Shown here in pieces: positions 1-8,174 of a stretch of DNA of 20,901 bases. The notes beneath the pieces were generated by a model. It saw nothing but the letters and a program-made list of their open reading frames with translations, did not search any database and was not told the DNA's origin. Where the stretch lies: positions 1-20,901 of the forward strand of contig JAJZVM010000068.1 in the NCBI GenBank assembly GCA_021845645.1, given 5' to 3'. Positions within the stretch are counted from its first letter, which is position 1; every line of letters begins with the position of its first letter. The position numbers and the translations under genes were made by a program. The stretch comes from Bacillota bacterium (GTDB taxonomy: Bacteria > Bacillota_E > JAJZYS01 > JAJYTV01).

Positions 1-488
1 GCGTGGCCACAAGCGGGCCGATCGCCCGCCCGAACTCACCGCCGATCATGAAGGTCGACATGGTGAGACCGGGCCGCTTGCCCGCGAGGCTGCGCGTCAG
101 GGCCATGGCCTGGGGGTGGAAGAGGGTCGTGCCGAGGCCCGACAGAAAGAGGCCGATCGCCATGCCGATGTAGGCGGGCGAGAGCGCGACCAGCGTGACG
201 CCCACGGTCGAGAGGATGGGGCCGCCCAGGACGAACCAGCGCCCGCCGACGCGGTCGGCAAGCAGTCCAGCAAGGGGCTGAAGCGCCTGGCCGAACATCA
301 GGATGGTCACGAGGGACGTGAGCAGGACAAGGGGAACATGGCGCTCCACCGCGATCAGCGGCAGCAGGCCGGGAAGGTAATTGGCGAGCGCGTCGTTCGC
401 AAGGTGGCCCCAGATCAGCGCCGGAAAACCGGTGGGATGGGCCGGGGCTGTTTCCTGCCTCGGAGCTGGGATCGTCGTGTTGGCCATG
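1..488 (-). CDS. MFS transporter, fosmidomycin-resistance (Fsr)-like, N-terminal part, cut by window edge
   Basis: This is the first ~162 residues of an inner-membrane major facilitator superfamily transporter; the rest lies beyond base 1. The start is the ATG at 488-486, preceded by AAGGAGG at about 495-501. After a ~20-residue polar N-terminus come hydrophobic helices with ALIWGHLANDALANYLPGLL, an MFS motif-A-like loop (GLLADRVGGRW) after the second helix, and GLGTTLFHPQAMAL followed by a loop rich in Arg/Lys. The FHPQA-type motif is typical of the Fsr/arabinose-efflux-like group, whose members export small drugs such as fosmidomycin; the actual substrate here is unknown. It lies downstream of nothing obvious on its own strand: the SDR gene ends 130 bases upstream of its start, on the same strand, so co-transcription is possible. 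Membership in MFS is secure; the Fsr label is a motif-based guess. Confidence 0.82.
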
Positions 489-618
489 GGCGCCTCCTTG
501 ATTACCACGATCCTACGGCGGCCGGTGGCCGTCCTCTAGGCGCAGGCGGAGTGTAACGAGCCGGTCCAAACAGACCAGCGTCAGTTCCGTCGTGGCATTG
601 AGGCGTCCACGTGCAGGC

Positions 619-1620
619 CTAGGCCGTCGTGGATGCGTGCCACGCCGTGAGGAGTTCCTGTTCCCGGGCGGCGCTGATCCCGGCGCGACGTGGGACGTCC
701 GCTTGCCGCGAGCGCTCCCAGGCCAGGGTGTCGCGCACGGTGTCTCGCAGGGGGCGCAACGAAAGGCCTGCCGCGAGCGCCTTGCGGATCGACACGGACT
801 CGAAGCCGACCGCGTCCGGTTCGCTCGAGGGCACGTAGAGGGGCAGCTCCGTCCACGGCGCCACGCCTTGAGCGGCGAGGAATTCTTCTGTGACCCAGGT
901 GGTGGGCCCTTGGCCGCCCCCGACCTCGCGGCAGGCGGCGAGAACCTCGCCCATGGTCAGGGGCGATTCGGGGCCGGCGGCGTTGTACGTCCCGGACGCG
1001 CCGTGCTCCACCATGGCGAGCGTCCATGCGGCGAGGTCGCGTACGTCGATCACCTGGACCGGCCGATCGGGTCGGTCCGGCGCCAGCATCTCGCCGTCAC
1101 GCGCGCCGCGCGCGACCCAGTAGGTGAAGCGATCGCTCGCGTCGTCCGGACCGACGATCAGCCCGGGCCGGATCACGAGGGCGCGAGCGCCGAAGGCTTC
1201 CTCTACGTCGAGTTCGCATCGCGCCTTGAGTGCGCCGTACCAGGTGGAGACGTCCTCCTCGGTCTCGGAAGGAAGCTGCGCGCGCGGGGCGTCTTCCGTG
1301 ACGCCGATCTCGACCAGAGAGGCGTACGCGTTGATGCTGGAGATGAAGGTGTAGTGCGGGCACGTCCCCTTGAGCTGCCGCAGGGACTGGCGTACCACGC
1401 GCGGCAGGTAGCCCGACGTGTCGATGACGGCGTCGAAGCTTTGTCCGGCCAGCACCCCGAGCCCACCGTCGCGGTCGCCGAACACATGGCGCGCGGTGGG
1501 GAAGAGATCCCGTCCGTGCTGCCCGCGGTGGAACAAGGTGACGTCATGGCCAGCCGCGAGAGCGGCTTCCGCGATGTGCTTGCCGAGAAACACGGTGCCG
1601 CCGAGGAGCAAAAGACGCAC
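619..1620 (-). CDS. NAD-dependent epimerase/dehydratase (extended SDR) family protein
   Basis: The 333-residue protein is a soluble Rossmann-fold nucleotide-sugar-epimerase-like enzyme. The N-terminus MRLLLLGGTVFLGKHI carries the GGTxFLG dinucleotide-binding loop (residues 7-13) followed by GHDVTLFHRG at the end of the second strand. A Ser-rich strand end (FISSINAY, about 92-99) and YGALK at 128-132 supply the SDR YxxxK pair, and RPGLIVGP at about 151 is the usual substrate-domain entry. This pattern matches the reductase/isomerase-like extended SDRs related to CSP41/isoflavone-reductase-like proteins; substrate cannot be told. The start is GTG at 1620-1618, with AGGGAGGT about eight bases upstream. 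It may be co-transcribed with the MFS gene that follows 130 bases downstream. Family is confident; reaction is unknown. Confidence 0.85.
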   Translation of the reverse strand: MRLLLLGGTVFLGKHIAEAALAAGHDVTLFHRGQHGRDLFPTARHVFGDRDGGLGVLAGQSFDAVIDTSGYLPRVVRQSLRQLKGTCPHYTFISSINAYASLVEIGVTEDAPRAQLPSETEEDVSTWYGALKARCELDVEEAFGARALVIRPGLIVGPDDASDRFTYWVARGARDGEMLAPDRPDRPVQVIDVRDLAAWTLAMVEHGASGTYNAAGPESPLTMGEVLAACREVGGGQGPTTWVTEEFLAAQGVAPWTELPLYVPSSEPDAVGFESVSIRKALAAGLSLRPLRDTVRDTLAWERSRQADVPRRAGISAAREQELLTAWHASTTA

Positions 1621-1891
1621 GGGTGACCTACCTCCCTAGAACTCGATCACTTCCGCCCTGTCCGATCGAATTCCTTGCGGAATCCTGGCATCGCCACGGC
1701 GGCGAAGCCTCAAGGGTCGCGGTCCTCTAGGACGCCGCGACCAGATTCGCCAACGATGCGGGCGTTCGCGTTCATCTGCCGGCAGGCCGCTGCTGCCAGA
1801 ACACGCCAGAAACCGAACGAAGCAAGCTGGCGTTTTCTTGGGTGGACCCGGAACCAAGGGACTTGCCCCAACCCAAGGAGGACAAGAACAC

Positions 1892-2863
1892 ATGCAGAAC
1901 CTGCGACGGATCGCCGTCGTTGCCGGAGTCGTGGCATCGCTGTCGCTGATCGCGGCCGGATGCGGCGCGCTGACCGGAGCGTCCGCATCGAGCCAAGGCG
2001 CGACACATCATAAGACGAGTACGTCGTCTTCATCCGGTACGAGCGGCGCTTCGACGACGTCGCTCAGTTCGGGAGGATCCTCGACTTCCACCACGGGCTC
2101 AGGGTCGAGTTCCGCGTCGACGTCCGGTTCAGGGTCGGCCGCATCGCCCGGTTCCAGCACCGGGTCCACCGGCTCCGGCGCCGCCACGGGCCCTTCCGCG
2201 ACGGCCGCCCCGTCGCCGTTCCCGACCATCATCCGCATGGCCATGTCGTCGCTGCCGCAGTCGGTGCTGACCGGCGCGATGGCCCCGACCGTGCTGCCCT
2301 TAGACGCCGCGGGTTCGGCGGACATGTACTACAAGCCGAGCTACTCGACCGCGCCGATCATGGGCTATGCGGGCTTTCAGTCGACCTACAGCGTGACGCT
2401 CTCGTCGCCTGAGCACCAGCTTGCGGCCTTCACCCGCTCGCTCTTCGACTCTTCCGCGCACGCGCAGGACGCCTTGATCCAAGGATTCGGCAACCAGCAG
2501 GTGCCGGCGAGCGCAGAGACCGTGGACCTCGGCTACGGCATCACGGCCAGGGAGTTTCCGAACGCCCTTCTCGGCACGACCGAGATCGTCTGGCAGGAAG
2601 GACGCTGGACCGCGCGGGTGAGCGGGAGCAGTTCGGCGCCAGTCGCGGAGGCTTCCCAGGTGGCGGCCTTCCTGCACCGCTACTTCATGCCGGTGCCGAC
2701 CACCTCGGGCGGCATCTCGGTCGATGTGGCGTCCGCCGGAACGCAGGCGACGGTGACCTGGACGAGCGGCGACGACCTCCTGGTCGTGCGTGCCTACCCA
2801 GGGGCCGCGTCGCCGGCGCAGACCGCCATGCGGATGGCGATCTCGATGGAGAGCTATAGGTAA
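1892..2863 (+). CDS. Ser/Thr-rich lipoprotein of unknown function
   Basis: A predicted 323-residue exported lipoprotein. I chose the ATG at 1892 because AAGGAGG sits at 1875-1881; an upstream in-frame start at 1838 would place the signal peptide internally. The N-terminus has two Arg, a hydrophobic stretch and a lipobox ending in IAAGC, so Cys24 should be lipidated and anchor the protein on the outer face of the membrane. Residues ~30-105 are an almost pure Ser/Thr/Gly/Ala linker, probably spanning the cell wall. The C-terminal ~190 residues (from about PFPTIIRMAMSS) form a globular domain with alternating strands and helices that I do not recognise. It is monocistronic: a hairpin terminator follows 32 bases after the stop. 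Coding status is strong because of the signal, RBS and terminator; function is unknown. Confidence 0.85.
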   Translation: MQNLRRIAVVAGVVASLSLIAAGCGALTGASASSQGATHHKTSTSSSSGTSGASTTSLSSGGSSTSTTGSGSSSASTSGSGSAASPGSSTGSTGSGAATGPSATAAPSPFPTIIRMAMSSLPQSVLTGAMAPTVLPLDAAGSADMYYKPSYSTAPIMGYAGFQSTYSVTLSSPEHQLAAFTRSLFDSSAHAQDALIQGFGNQQVPASAETVDLGYGITAREFPNALLGTTEIVWQEGRWTARVSGSSSAPVAEASQVAAFLHRYFMPVPTTSGGISVDVASAGTQATVTWTSGDDLLVVRAYPGAASPAQTAMRMAISMESYR

Positions 2864-2895
2864 GCCCTCGGACCCGGTTCCGCACGACCTCGCAT

Positions 2896-2940
2896 AGAGC
2901 CAGGGTCTCTCCTTAGCGGGAGGGGCCCTGGCTCTCTCTT
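2896..2940 (+). terminator. Rho-independent terminator after the lipoprotein gene
   Basis: AGAGCCAGGG (2896-2905) pairs perfectly with CCCTGGCTCT (2926-2935), with further partial pairing of CTCC with GGAG inside the loop, and is followed by a short pyrimidine run (CTCTT). It lies 32 bases after the lipoprotein stop codon and before the next gene's RBS. Confidence 0.75.
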
Positions 2941-3031
2941 ACCGGGTGGCCGCCGGCAGGCGGGCGGAGCGGAGGCACGCACAGCCTCCCCTGAATAGGC
3001 TGTAGAAGCAGGGTCCATGAGGAGGAGCTCC

Positions 3032-4288
3032 ATGGCACGTTTCGAGGACACGTTCCCGCCGTACGTGGCGTTCGGCAGCCGCACGCTGTCGTTGCAGTCA
3101 CCGAACCTGCGCGGTACGGACGTGGCCATTGCCCAGGCGATCTACAATCTGATGCTCACGACGATGAACCCGCCCGAGGGCCCGATGGGCACTCCGATCA
3201 CGGTGGACGGCATCTTCGGCCCGCAGACGCAGGGCGCCGTGCGCAACATCCAGAGCTTCTTCGGGCTCTCGGTCGACGGCGTCGTCGGGCCCAACACCTA
3301 CTTCGTCTACGGCCAGGGCGTGGGCCCGAACACGACCTACGGCGGGCCGGTGTACGGCAGCCGCAGCCTGAGCCCCGGCCTCACGGGCGGGGACGTGACG
3401 ATCCTGCAGAACCGGCTCAACTGCTTCGGCTACGCTGCCCTGATCGGACGTCCGGCCGATGGCAACTTCGACGCGGCGACCGCCCAGGCCGTGCTGGCGT
3501 TCAAGCGCGACGCCGCCAACAACGGCGCCACGGGCCTCGACAACACGGCGACGGTCGGCAACGGCTCCTTGGACGCCAGCTGGCTCTACACGTTCGCGGG
3601 CGGGCGCGCGATCCAGACAGGGCGCAACGGCTTCGACGTCGTCTTCCTGCAGACCATCCTGCAGCGCCTCGGCTACTACAGCGGTCGCGTGCAGGGGTAC
3701 TACGACGCGGCGACGCGCGCGGCCGTCATCGCCTTCCAGACCGCGAACGCGATCTCGGCGGACGGCGTCGTGGGGCCTGTCACGTTCCACAAGATCGGTC
3801 TGCACAACCAGATGGCGGCGCCAGGCCCGCTCATGGTGGCCTGGCCGGTGGCGGGTCAGCCCGAACCGGAGCCGGCACCGGAATGCAAGGCGAGCTTCTT
3901 CGATACGGCGAGCCCGCTCACGCCGACGTTCATTCCCGGCGGATCGCTCTGGCTGCGCCAGGGCCCGGGCAGCGGCTCGGCGATCGTGATCACGGGCATC
4001 AATCTTCCCAGCCCGTCGACCTTCGGCCCGCAGTACGACCGGTACTGGTACACGATCCAGGGCGAGATCATGCGCCAGATGGTCGAGGTGGACCCGAACT
4101 TCCACATGTGGCAGGGCATCCATACCGGGACCGACATCTTCCTGCCCGTGCCGCCGACGGCCAGGGTCTACGTGCAGGCCGGCGACCATGCGGAAGCCAC
4201 CGGGCCGATCGTTCTCCAGGGCACGGTCGGCCACTGCATCGCGGGCAGCGACATGGAGCCCGCGGACGATCAGCCGGAAGGCGAATGA
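3032..4288 (+). CDS. Peptidoglycan-binding domain protein with three PG_binding_1-like repeats
   Basis: A 418-residue protein starting at the ATG at 3032; AGGAGGAG at 3020-3027 is its RBS, so the in-frame ATG at 3017 (which lies on top of the RBS) is rejected. Three peptidoglycan-binding modules can be seen: residues ~12-95 (ends VDGVVGPNTYFVYGQGVG), ~105-190 (GGDVTILQNRL, DGNFDAATAQAVLAFKR) and ~195-260 (FDVVFLQTILQRLGYYSGR, FQTANAISADGVVGPVT). The G(x)DV-LQ-L--GYY pattern and DG-FG--T--AV--FQ pattern are typical of PF01471. The last ~140 residues, rich in aromatic and beta-strand-like stretches, are unassigned. No signal peptide or catalytic hydrolase domain is visible, which is odd for a cell-wall binder; a spore-associated or nonclassically released location is possible but inferred. 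Monocistronic, closed by a strong terminator. Confidence 0.85.
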   Translation: MARFEDTFPPYVAFGSRTLSLQSPNLRGTDVAIAQAIYNLMLTTMNPPEGPMGTPITVDGIFGPQTQGAVRNIQSFFGLSVDGVVGPNTYFVYGQGVGPNTTYGGPVYGSRSLSPGLTGGDVTILQNRLNCFGYAALIGRPADGNFDAATAQAVLAFKRDAANNGATGLDNTATVGNGSLDASWLYTFAGGRAIQTGRNGFDVVFLQTILQRLGYYSGRVQGYYDAATRAAVIAFQTANAISADGVVGPVTFHKIGLHNQMAAPGPLMVAWPVAGQPEPEPAPECKASFFDTASPLTPTFIPGGSLWLRQGPGSGSAIVITGINLPSPSTFGPQYDRYWYTIQGEIMRQMVEVDPNFHMWQGIHTGTDIFLPVPPTARVYVQAGDHAEATGPIVLQGTVGHCIAGSDMEPADDQPEGE

Positions 4289-4295
4289 AGCGGTC

Positions 4296-4331
4296 GGGAG
4301 CGCCACCCAGCGGTGGCGCTCCCGGGCTTTT
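4296..4331 (+). terminator. Strong rho-independent terminator after the PG-binding gene
   Basis: A perfect 12-bp stem, GGGAGCGCCACC (4296-4307) with GGTGGCGCTCCC (4312-4323), closes a four-base loop and is followed by GGGCTTTT. It stands between the convergent PG-binding and helD genes and is oriented for the plus-strand gene. Confidence 0.85.
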
Positions 4332-4374
4332 CGGAGGCGGTTCGGGTCTCGGCGGGCGGCGAAGCGAAACGGAC

Positions 4375-6705
4375 CTAGCGGGCGCCCTCCACGTACGTTC
4401 CGGGATCCGCGGCCGCCAGGAGGGGTGAGAGGTCTCCCGCCGTGTAGAGGTGCAGGCGGTGCATCGCCCGGGTGCAGGCCGTGTAGAGAAGGCCCAGTTC
4501 CTCCGGGCCACCGTACACCTGCGCCGAGGCGTCGAAGATGATGACGGCGTCGAATTCGAGTCCCTTCGCGAGGTAGCCGGGCAGGACGAGGACGCCGCGG
4601 CTGAAGGACGACGCGTCCTTCTCGATGAGCTGCAGGTCGACCCTCGACTGGAGCGCGGAAAACGCCTCGCGGCTCTCGCGCGCCGTCTTGCAGATCACCG
4701 CGATCGTCTCGAGACCCTCCCGCCGCAGGCTGGCGATGTCGAGCGCGATCCGCTCTCCGAGGTCCTGGCGGTTGGCGACGCGGACGATCTGGGGCTTTTC
4801 GCCGCGTCGCTCGAACGGCACGATGTCTGCGCCGGTGGGGAGGAGGCTCCGCGTGAACTCCACGATCTCGCGCGTGGAGCGGTAGCTCTGACGCAGTCGC
4901 ACGACTTCCATCTCCCCGGGGCCGACGTGTTCCTGCAGGTCCTCCGGTGAGGTGAGCGCGGACGGCGCCGCCGACACCGTCTGGTGCGGGTCGCCGAGCA
5001 GTGTCAGGCGGGCGGAGGGGAAGAGACGGCGCAGGACCTCGAACTGGAGCGGCGAGTAGTCCTGGGCCTCGTCCACGATCACGTGGCGGGCGCTGCGGTT
5101 GACGCGGGCGCCGCGCACCAGCGTGTCGAGGTAGAGAAGCGGCGTCGCGTCCTCGTAGGGCAGGATCGTCCGCTCGAGGCGGGCGAGCGTGTCGCGGCGG
5201 ATCGCGTCCCAACGACGCGGAAGTGGCTCCTTCGCTGCGACCGCCGACAGTAGGTCCCGGTCCTTGAAGAGGCGCAGGTAGAGTCCTTCGAGATCGACGT
5301 ACTGCCGCTGCTCGACCCACTGCTTTGCCGATTGCAGGTTCCTGTGCACGATCTTGGCGCCAAGGTGTCCGCGCACCGCCTCCACCTGGTCGACGGGTGC
5401 GCCTGTGCGCCTGCGCCCGACCTTGAGATCGGCCCGTTGGAACTCCTCGGGCCCGAGCAGCTGCACCTCCTCGTCCACCCAGTCCTCCTGGGACTCCCGC
5501 TTCTCGAACGCCGCGACCTTTTCGACGATCCAGTCATGGATCACGCTGACGCGGGTCGAGACGGGGACGTCAGGGCCGAAGGCTTCGAACCGCGACTGCA
5601 TCGCGCGTGCGGAGACGATCTCCTTGCCACGGAAGCGGACGGGCACGAAGACGAGACCCTCCCGCCGCAGGCCTTCCGCGTAGCGGTCCAGGACGTGCCG
5701 GAACGCGGGCGACGACTTGTAGCGGATCCCTTCAAGCCTCACCGAACGAGCTTCCTGGTCCGGGGTGGCCATGAGGTCTTCGAGCTGATCGTAGGCATCC
5801 TCCAGGCGGTAGGTCCGGCCGAGCCTGTGCCCCGGAAGCTGCTGGAAGGTGGTCTGCTGGAGCGGCTCTTCGCCGAGTTCCGGCAGCACCGTGGCGACGT
5901 AGCTGTTGAAGAGGGCGTTGGGGGAGAAGAGCACCATCTGGTCCGCCCGCAAGGTGTCGCGGTGCCGGTAGAGCAGGTAGGCGACGCGCTGCAGGGCGAC
6001 CGACGTCTTGCCGCTGCCGGCGGAGCCGAGGACGATCAGCAGGCGATGCCGGTCGTCGCGGATGACCAGGTTCTGCTCGCGCTGGATCGTCGCCACGATG
6101 GCGTGCATCGCGGCGTCCGAGTGTCCGCTGAGCGCTTCCATCAGGAGTTCGTCGCCGATCGTGACGCCCGTGTCGAACATCATGCGGAGCTGTCCCTCGG
6201 AGATGACGAACTGGCGCTTCAGGTGCATCTGGCCGGAGACCTCGCCCATCGGCGACATGTAGCTCGCGGTGCCGGGGCCCTGGTCGTAGTAGAGGCTCGC
6301 GATCGGGGCGCGCCAGTCGTAGACGAGGAAGTCGTCGTCGGCGGTGCGCAGCGACGCGACCCCGATGTAGATCTTCTCGGGTTCGCCCGCTCCGCGCTCG
6401 GCGAAGTCCACCCGACCGAAGTAGGGGGAACGCTCAAGCCGACCGAGATCCCGCAAGGTCTGGGCGGCCTGCCGGAACCGTCGCTCGCCCTCCGCTAGCA
6501 TCTTGTTCTGCTGCAGGACCGCACCGAGGGTCTCGTAGAGCTCGCCCGGCTTGAACCGGAACTCATCCCAGAACTCACGGCGATCGCGGACCATGTCCTC
6601 GCGTACGTCGCTGAACTCGGCACGCGCGCGATCCTGCTGGGCGCGCACCTCGGCCAGGACAAGATGGAGGCGTTCGGTTTCCTCGATCCAGTCGCCCTGC
6701 TCCAG
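4375..6705 (-). CDS. helD: RNA polymerase recycling motor ATPase HelD (UvrD-like superfamily 1)
   Basis: A 776-residue cytoplasmic ATPase that, in Bacillus, strips stalled RNA polymerase from DNA and recycles it. With the start used here, an N-terminal coiled coil (~1-65) is followed by YDWRAPIASLYY (~129-140), a HelD signature; Walker A GSAGSGKT (~227-234), helicase motif II DEAQD (~545-549), LLGDPHQTV, RQSYRST (~605-611) and a C-terminal CTRAMHRLHLY motif complete the SF1 fold. Length matches B. subtilis HelD (about 774). The open frame extends to a TTG at 6759, but GAAGGAGG lies at 6713-6720, inside that extension, seven bases before an in-frame CTG at 6705-6703; homologues also begin near this point. 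I therefore favour the rare CTG start. It is convergent with the PG-binding gene and stands alone. Confidence 0.93.
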   Translation of the reverse strand: MEQGDWIEETERLHLVLAEVRAQQDRARAEFSDVREDMVRDRREFWDEFRFKPGELYETLGAVLQQNKMLAEGERRFRQAAQTLRDLGRLERSPYFGRVDFAERGAGEPEKIYIGVASLRTADDDFLVYDWRAPIASLYYDQGPGTASYMSPMGEVSGQMHLKRQFVISEGQLRMMFDTGVTIGDELLMEALSGHSDAAMHAIVATIQREQNLVIRDDRHRLLIVLGSAGSGKTSVALQRVAYLLYRHRDTLRADQMVLFSPNALFNSYVATVLPELGEEPLQQTTFQQLPGHRLGRTYRLEDAYDQLEDLMATPDQEARSVRLEGIRYKSSPAFRHVLDRYAEGLRREGLVFVPVRFRGKEIVSARAMQSRFEAFGPDVPVSTRVSVIHDWIVEKVAAFEKRESQEDWVDEEVQLLGPEEFQRADLKVGRRRTGAPVDQVEAVRGHLGAKIVHRNLQSAKQWVEQRQYVDLEGLYLRLFKDRDLLSAVAAKEPLPRRWDAIRRDTLARLERTILPYEDATPLLYLDTLVRGARVNRSARHVIVDEAQDYSPLQFEVLRRLFPSARLTLLGDPHQTVSAAPSALTSPEDLQEHVGPGEMEVVRLRQSYRSTREIVEFTRSLLPTGADIVPFERRGEKPQIVRVANRQDLGERIALDIASLRREGLETIAVICKTARESREAFSALQSRVDLQLIEKDASSFSRGVLVLPGYLAKGLEFDAVIIFDASAQVYGGPEELGLLYTACTRAMHRLHLYTAGDLSPLLAAADPGTYVEGAR

Positions 6706-6936
6706 GACAACTCCTCCTTCAGTGGGTTGACTTCCGAAGGCCACCCGGTGTAGAATCAAGTTGGATGGGTCTAATCATTGGGGTGACTGCGTTCCAACCA
6801 CTATAGATTCGCGCATGCGTGGTCGTGCTGTCAATGGGCAGCGCGGCTTTTAGTTTGCTCGGGGAGGTGCCCCGGTTCACGTTTGCAGAAGTCCGCTCGG
6901 CGCCGGGAATCACGGCTGGCGGCGACGGCCGGACGG

Positions 6937-7209
6937 TCAGTGGCCCAGCGTGGGCATGGGCGTCGTCCAGGAGAGCACGATGATGGCGCGGATGAGAAAG
7001 AGGCCGACCACGGCAAGGCCCACGCTGGCGATGCCCCAGAAGACAAGGCCAACCCTATGTAGCCGCCGGTTGCGAAAGCCCTTGCGGCGGCGCTCGTAGA
7101 AGAGCTCGTCTCGCAGAAACTTCACAAGCCCCCACTCGAGCGCCACCACCACGGCCAAGAACATGCCGGTCGCCGCGACGAACATCTTGCGCACCCGCCT
7201 CGTAGGCAC
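6937..7209 (-). CDS. Small two-helix membrane protein, unknown
   Basis: A 90-residue ORF with two clear hydrophobic segments: about residues 9-30 (MFVAATGMFLAVVVALEWGL) and about 53-80 (VGLVFWGIASVGLAVVGLFL), separated by a strongly basic loop (ERRRKGFRNRRLHR) that should face the cytoplasm. The GTG start at 7209 has only a weak RBS; an ATG nine codons in (about 7185) is an alternative with GAGGCGGG upstream. It sits on the same strand 123 bases after the DUF2127 gene, separated from it by a hairpin. I do not recognise a family. The hydrophobic pattern and spacing to helD make it more likely real than a shadow, but confidence is moderate. Confidence 0.55.
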   Translation of the reverse strand: MPTRRVRKMFVAATGMFLAVVVALEWGLVKFLRDELFYERRRKGFRNRRLHRVGLVFWGIASVGLAVVGLFLIRAIIVLSWTTPMPTLGH

Positions 7210-7288
7210 TCTCTAGGTGGAAACTTCCGCCTGGAGATACATATTCCTTTCCGCGAGCGGTGAGGCCAGTTCGGTACCATTCCCGCCA

Positions 7289-7322
7289 CAAGGGAGCGTC
7301 GCCGCTTGGGGACGCTCCCTTG
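7289..7322. terminator. Perfect 12-bp hairpin between two membrane-protein genes
   Basis: CAAGGGAGCGTC (7289-7300) pairs with GACGCTCCCTTG (7311-7322) around a ten-base loop. It lies just past the stop of the DUF2127 gene (minus strand). Neither side has a good U-tract, so it could be a terminator or an mRNA-end stabiliser. Confidence 0.55.
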
Positions 7323-7332
7323 CCGTTGGACT

Positions 7333-7875
7333 CTAAGGACTCGTCGGATGGCGTCTGGGATGAGTGCGGCGGTAGAAATACACCACGTACAGCAGCACCG
7401 CGAGGTTGACGATGAGGGTGCCGAGGCTGAGCAGGTGGAACTTCTTGACGAGGTCCCAGATTTCAATCGGCAAGAACGAGGCCGTTTCCACGATGACGAG
7501 AAGCTCAGCCCACGTGCGCTCGCGCCAAAGACCGATTCCCTCGACGGCGTACAGCAGACACCAGAGGGCCAAAGCGGCTGCCACCCATGGCCCAACGTAT
7601 GTGGTCAGGTGAGGGGCGTGCGATATCACCCAGTGGAGGTAGACGTCGTGCGGGTCTTCCGTGAGTTCGTCGGCGAAGAGCAGGTGCAGCGGATCGACCA
7701 CCCGGCCGCGCACCACGAACGCTACCACGGCCGCCGCCGCAAGAACGACCGCTACGATTGCCTTCTCCGCGATGATGAGCATCAGGGGCAGGGGGCGACC
7801 CAAAAGCTTAATGCCATGAAGCCGCGATCGCGTGGACTTGCCAGCGTCACTCACGCGTCTGCGCCCATGTTCCAT
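7333..7875 (-). CDS. DUF2127 family membrane protein
   Basis: The 180-residue product has four predicted transmembrane stretches (about residues 31-53, 91-113, 121-140 and 150-168). Motifs match my memory of DUF2127: an N-terminal helix, DVYLHWVISHAP, LLYAVEGIGLWRERTWAEL and ETASFLPIEIWDLVKK before a last helix ending in LYVVYFYRR. The family has no established biochemical role. The ATG at 7875 has no visible RBS, and a GTG at residue 8 (VSDAGK) is an alternative start. It is upstream of the 90-residue membrane protein on the same strand, with a hairpin between the two. Confidence 0.8.
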   Translation of the reverse strand: MEHGRRRVSDAGKSTRSRLHGIKLLGRPLPLMLIIAEKAIVAVVLAAAAVVAFVVRGRVVDPLHLLFADELTEDPHDVYLHWVISHAPHLTTYVGPWVAAALALWCLLYAVEGIGLWRERTWAELLVIVETASFLPIEIWDLVKKFHLLSLGTLIVNLAVLLYVVYFYRRTHPRRHPTSP

Positions 7876-8174
7876 GCGTTATGCTGCGCCTTTGCGGCAC
7901 GAGGAAGGCGACGGCCTGCTGGCGGTGTTGACGGTCCGCTGCCCGTCCGGCGCAATGCTGCATTGGCCATCACCTTCTTTCCCTGTTCGTGAACGCGGCC
8001 GTAAGCCCGCGTCATGCGCCCTTGGCCCATTCCCGACGGCGCGAACTCGGCGCGTTGGTCCTGCCTACGGGCGACCGAGGGAACTTGGACCTTAACAGCA
8101 AGTATACGCGGTACGGTGAGGCAGGCGTTAAGAGCGTGGCGCTCGAAGCTGACCCCGGCTCATCCGAGGGTCTG
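7876..8174. other. Intergenic stretch with no supported gene
   Basis: Between the DUF2127 start and the end of the nucleotidyltransferase gene I see only overlapping open frames of arginine/proline-rich composition without RBS or recognisable domains. It marks the change from GC-rich to visibly more AT-rich DNA and so is a candidate left boundary of the accessory island. Confidence 0.5.

Noticed and set aside
592..1626. 344-residue plus-strand open frame opposite the SDR gene
   Set aside because: Antisense shadow of a GC-rich gene; no RBS, and the opposing strand has clear SDR motifs.
3098..5320. 740-residue minus-strand open frame across the PG-binding gene and helD
   Set aside because: Composed of Arg/Pro/Ala/Gly-rich sequence without motifs; overlaps two genes with unmistakable domains on other frames.
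6800..6834. Minus-strand TTGACA (6834-6829) and TATAGT (6805-6800) as a helD promoter
   Set aside because: The spacing is 23 bases, far from 17; neither hexamer has a good partner at the right distance.
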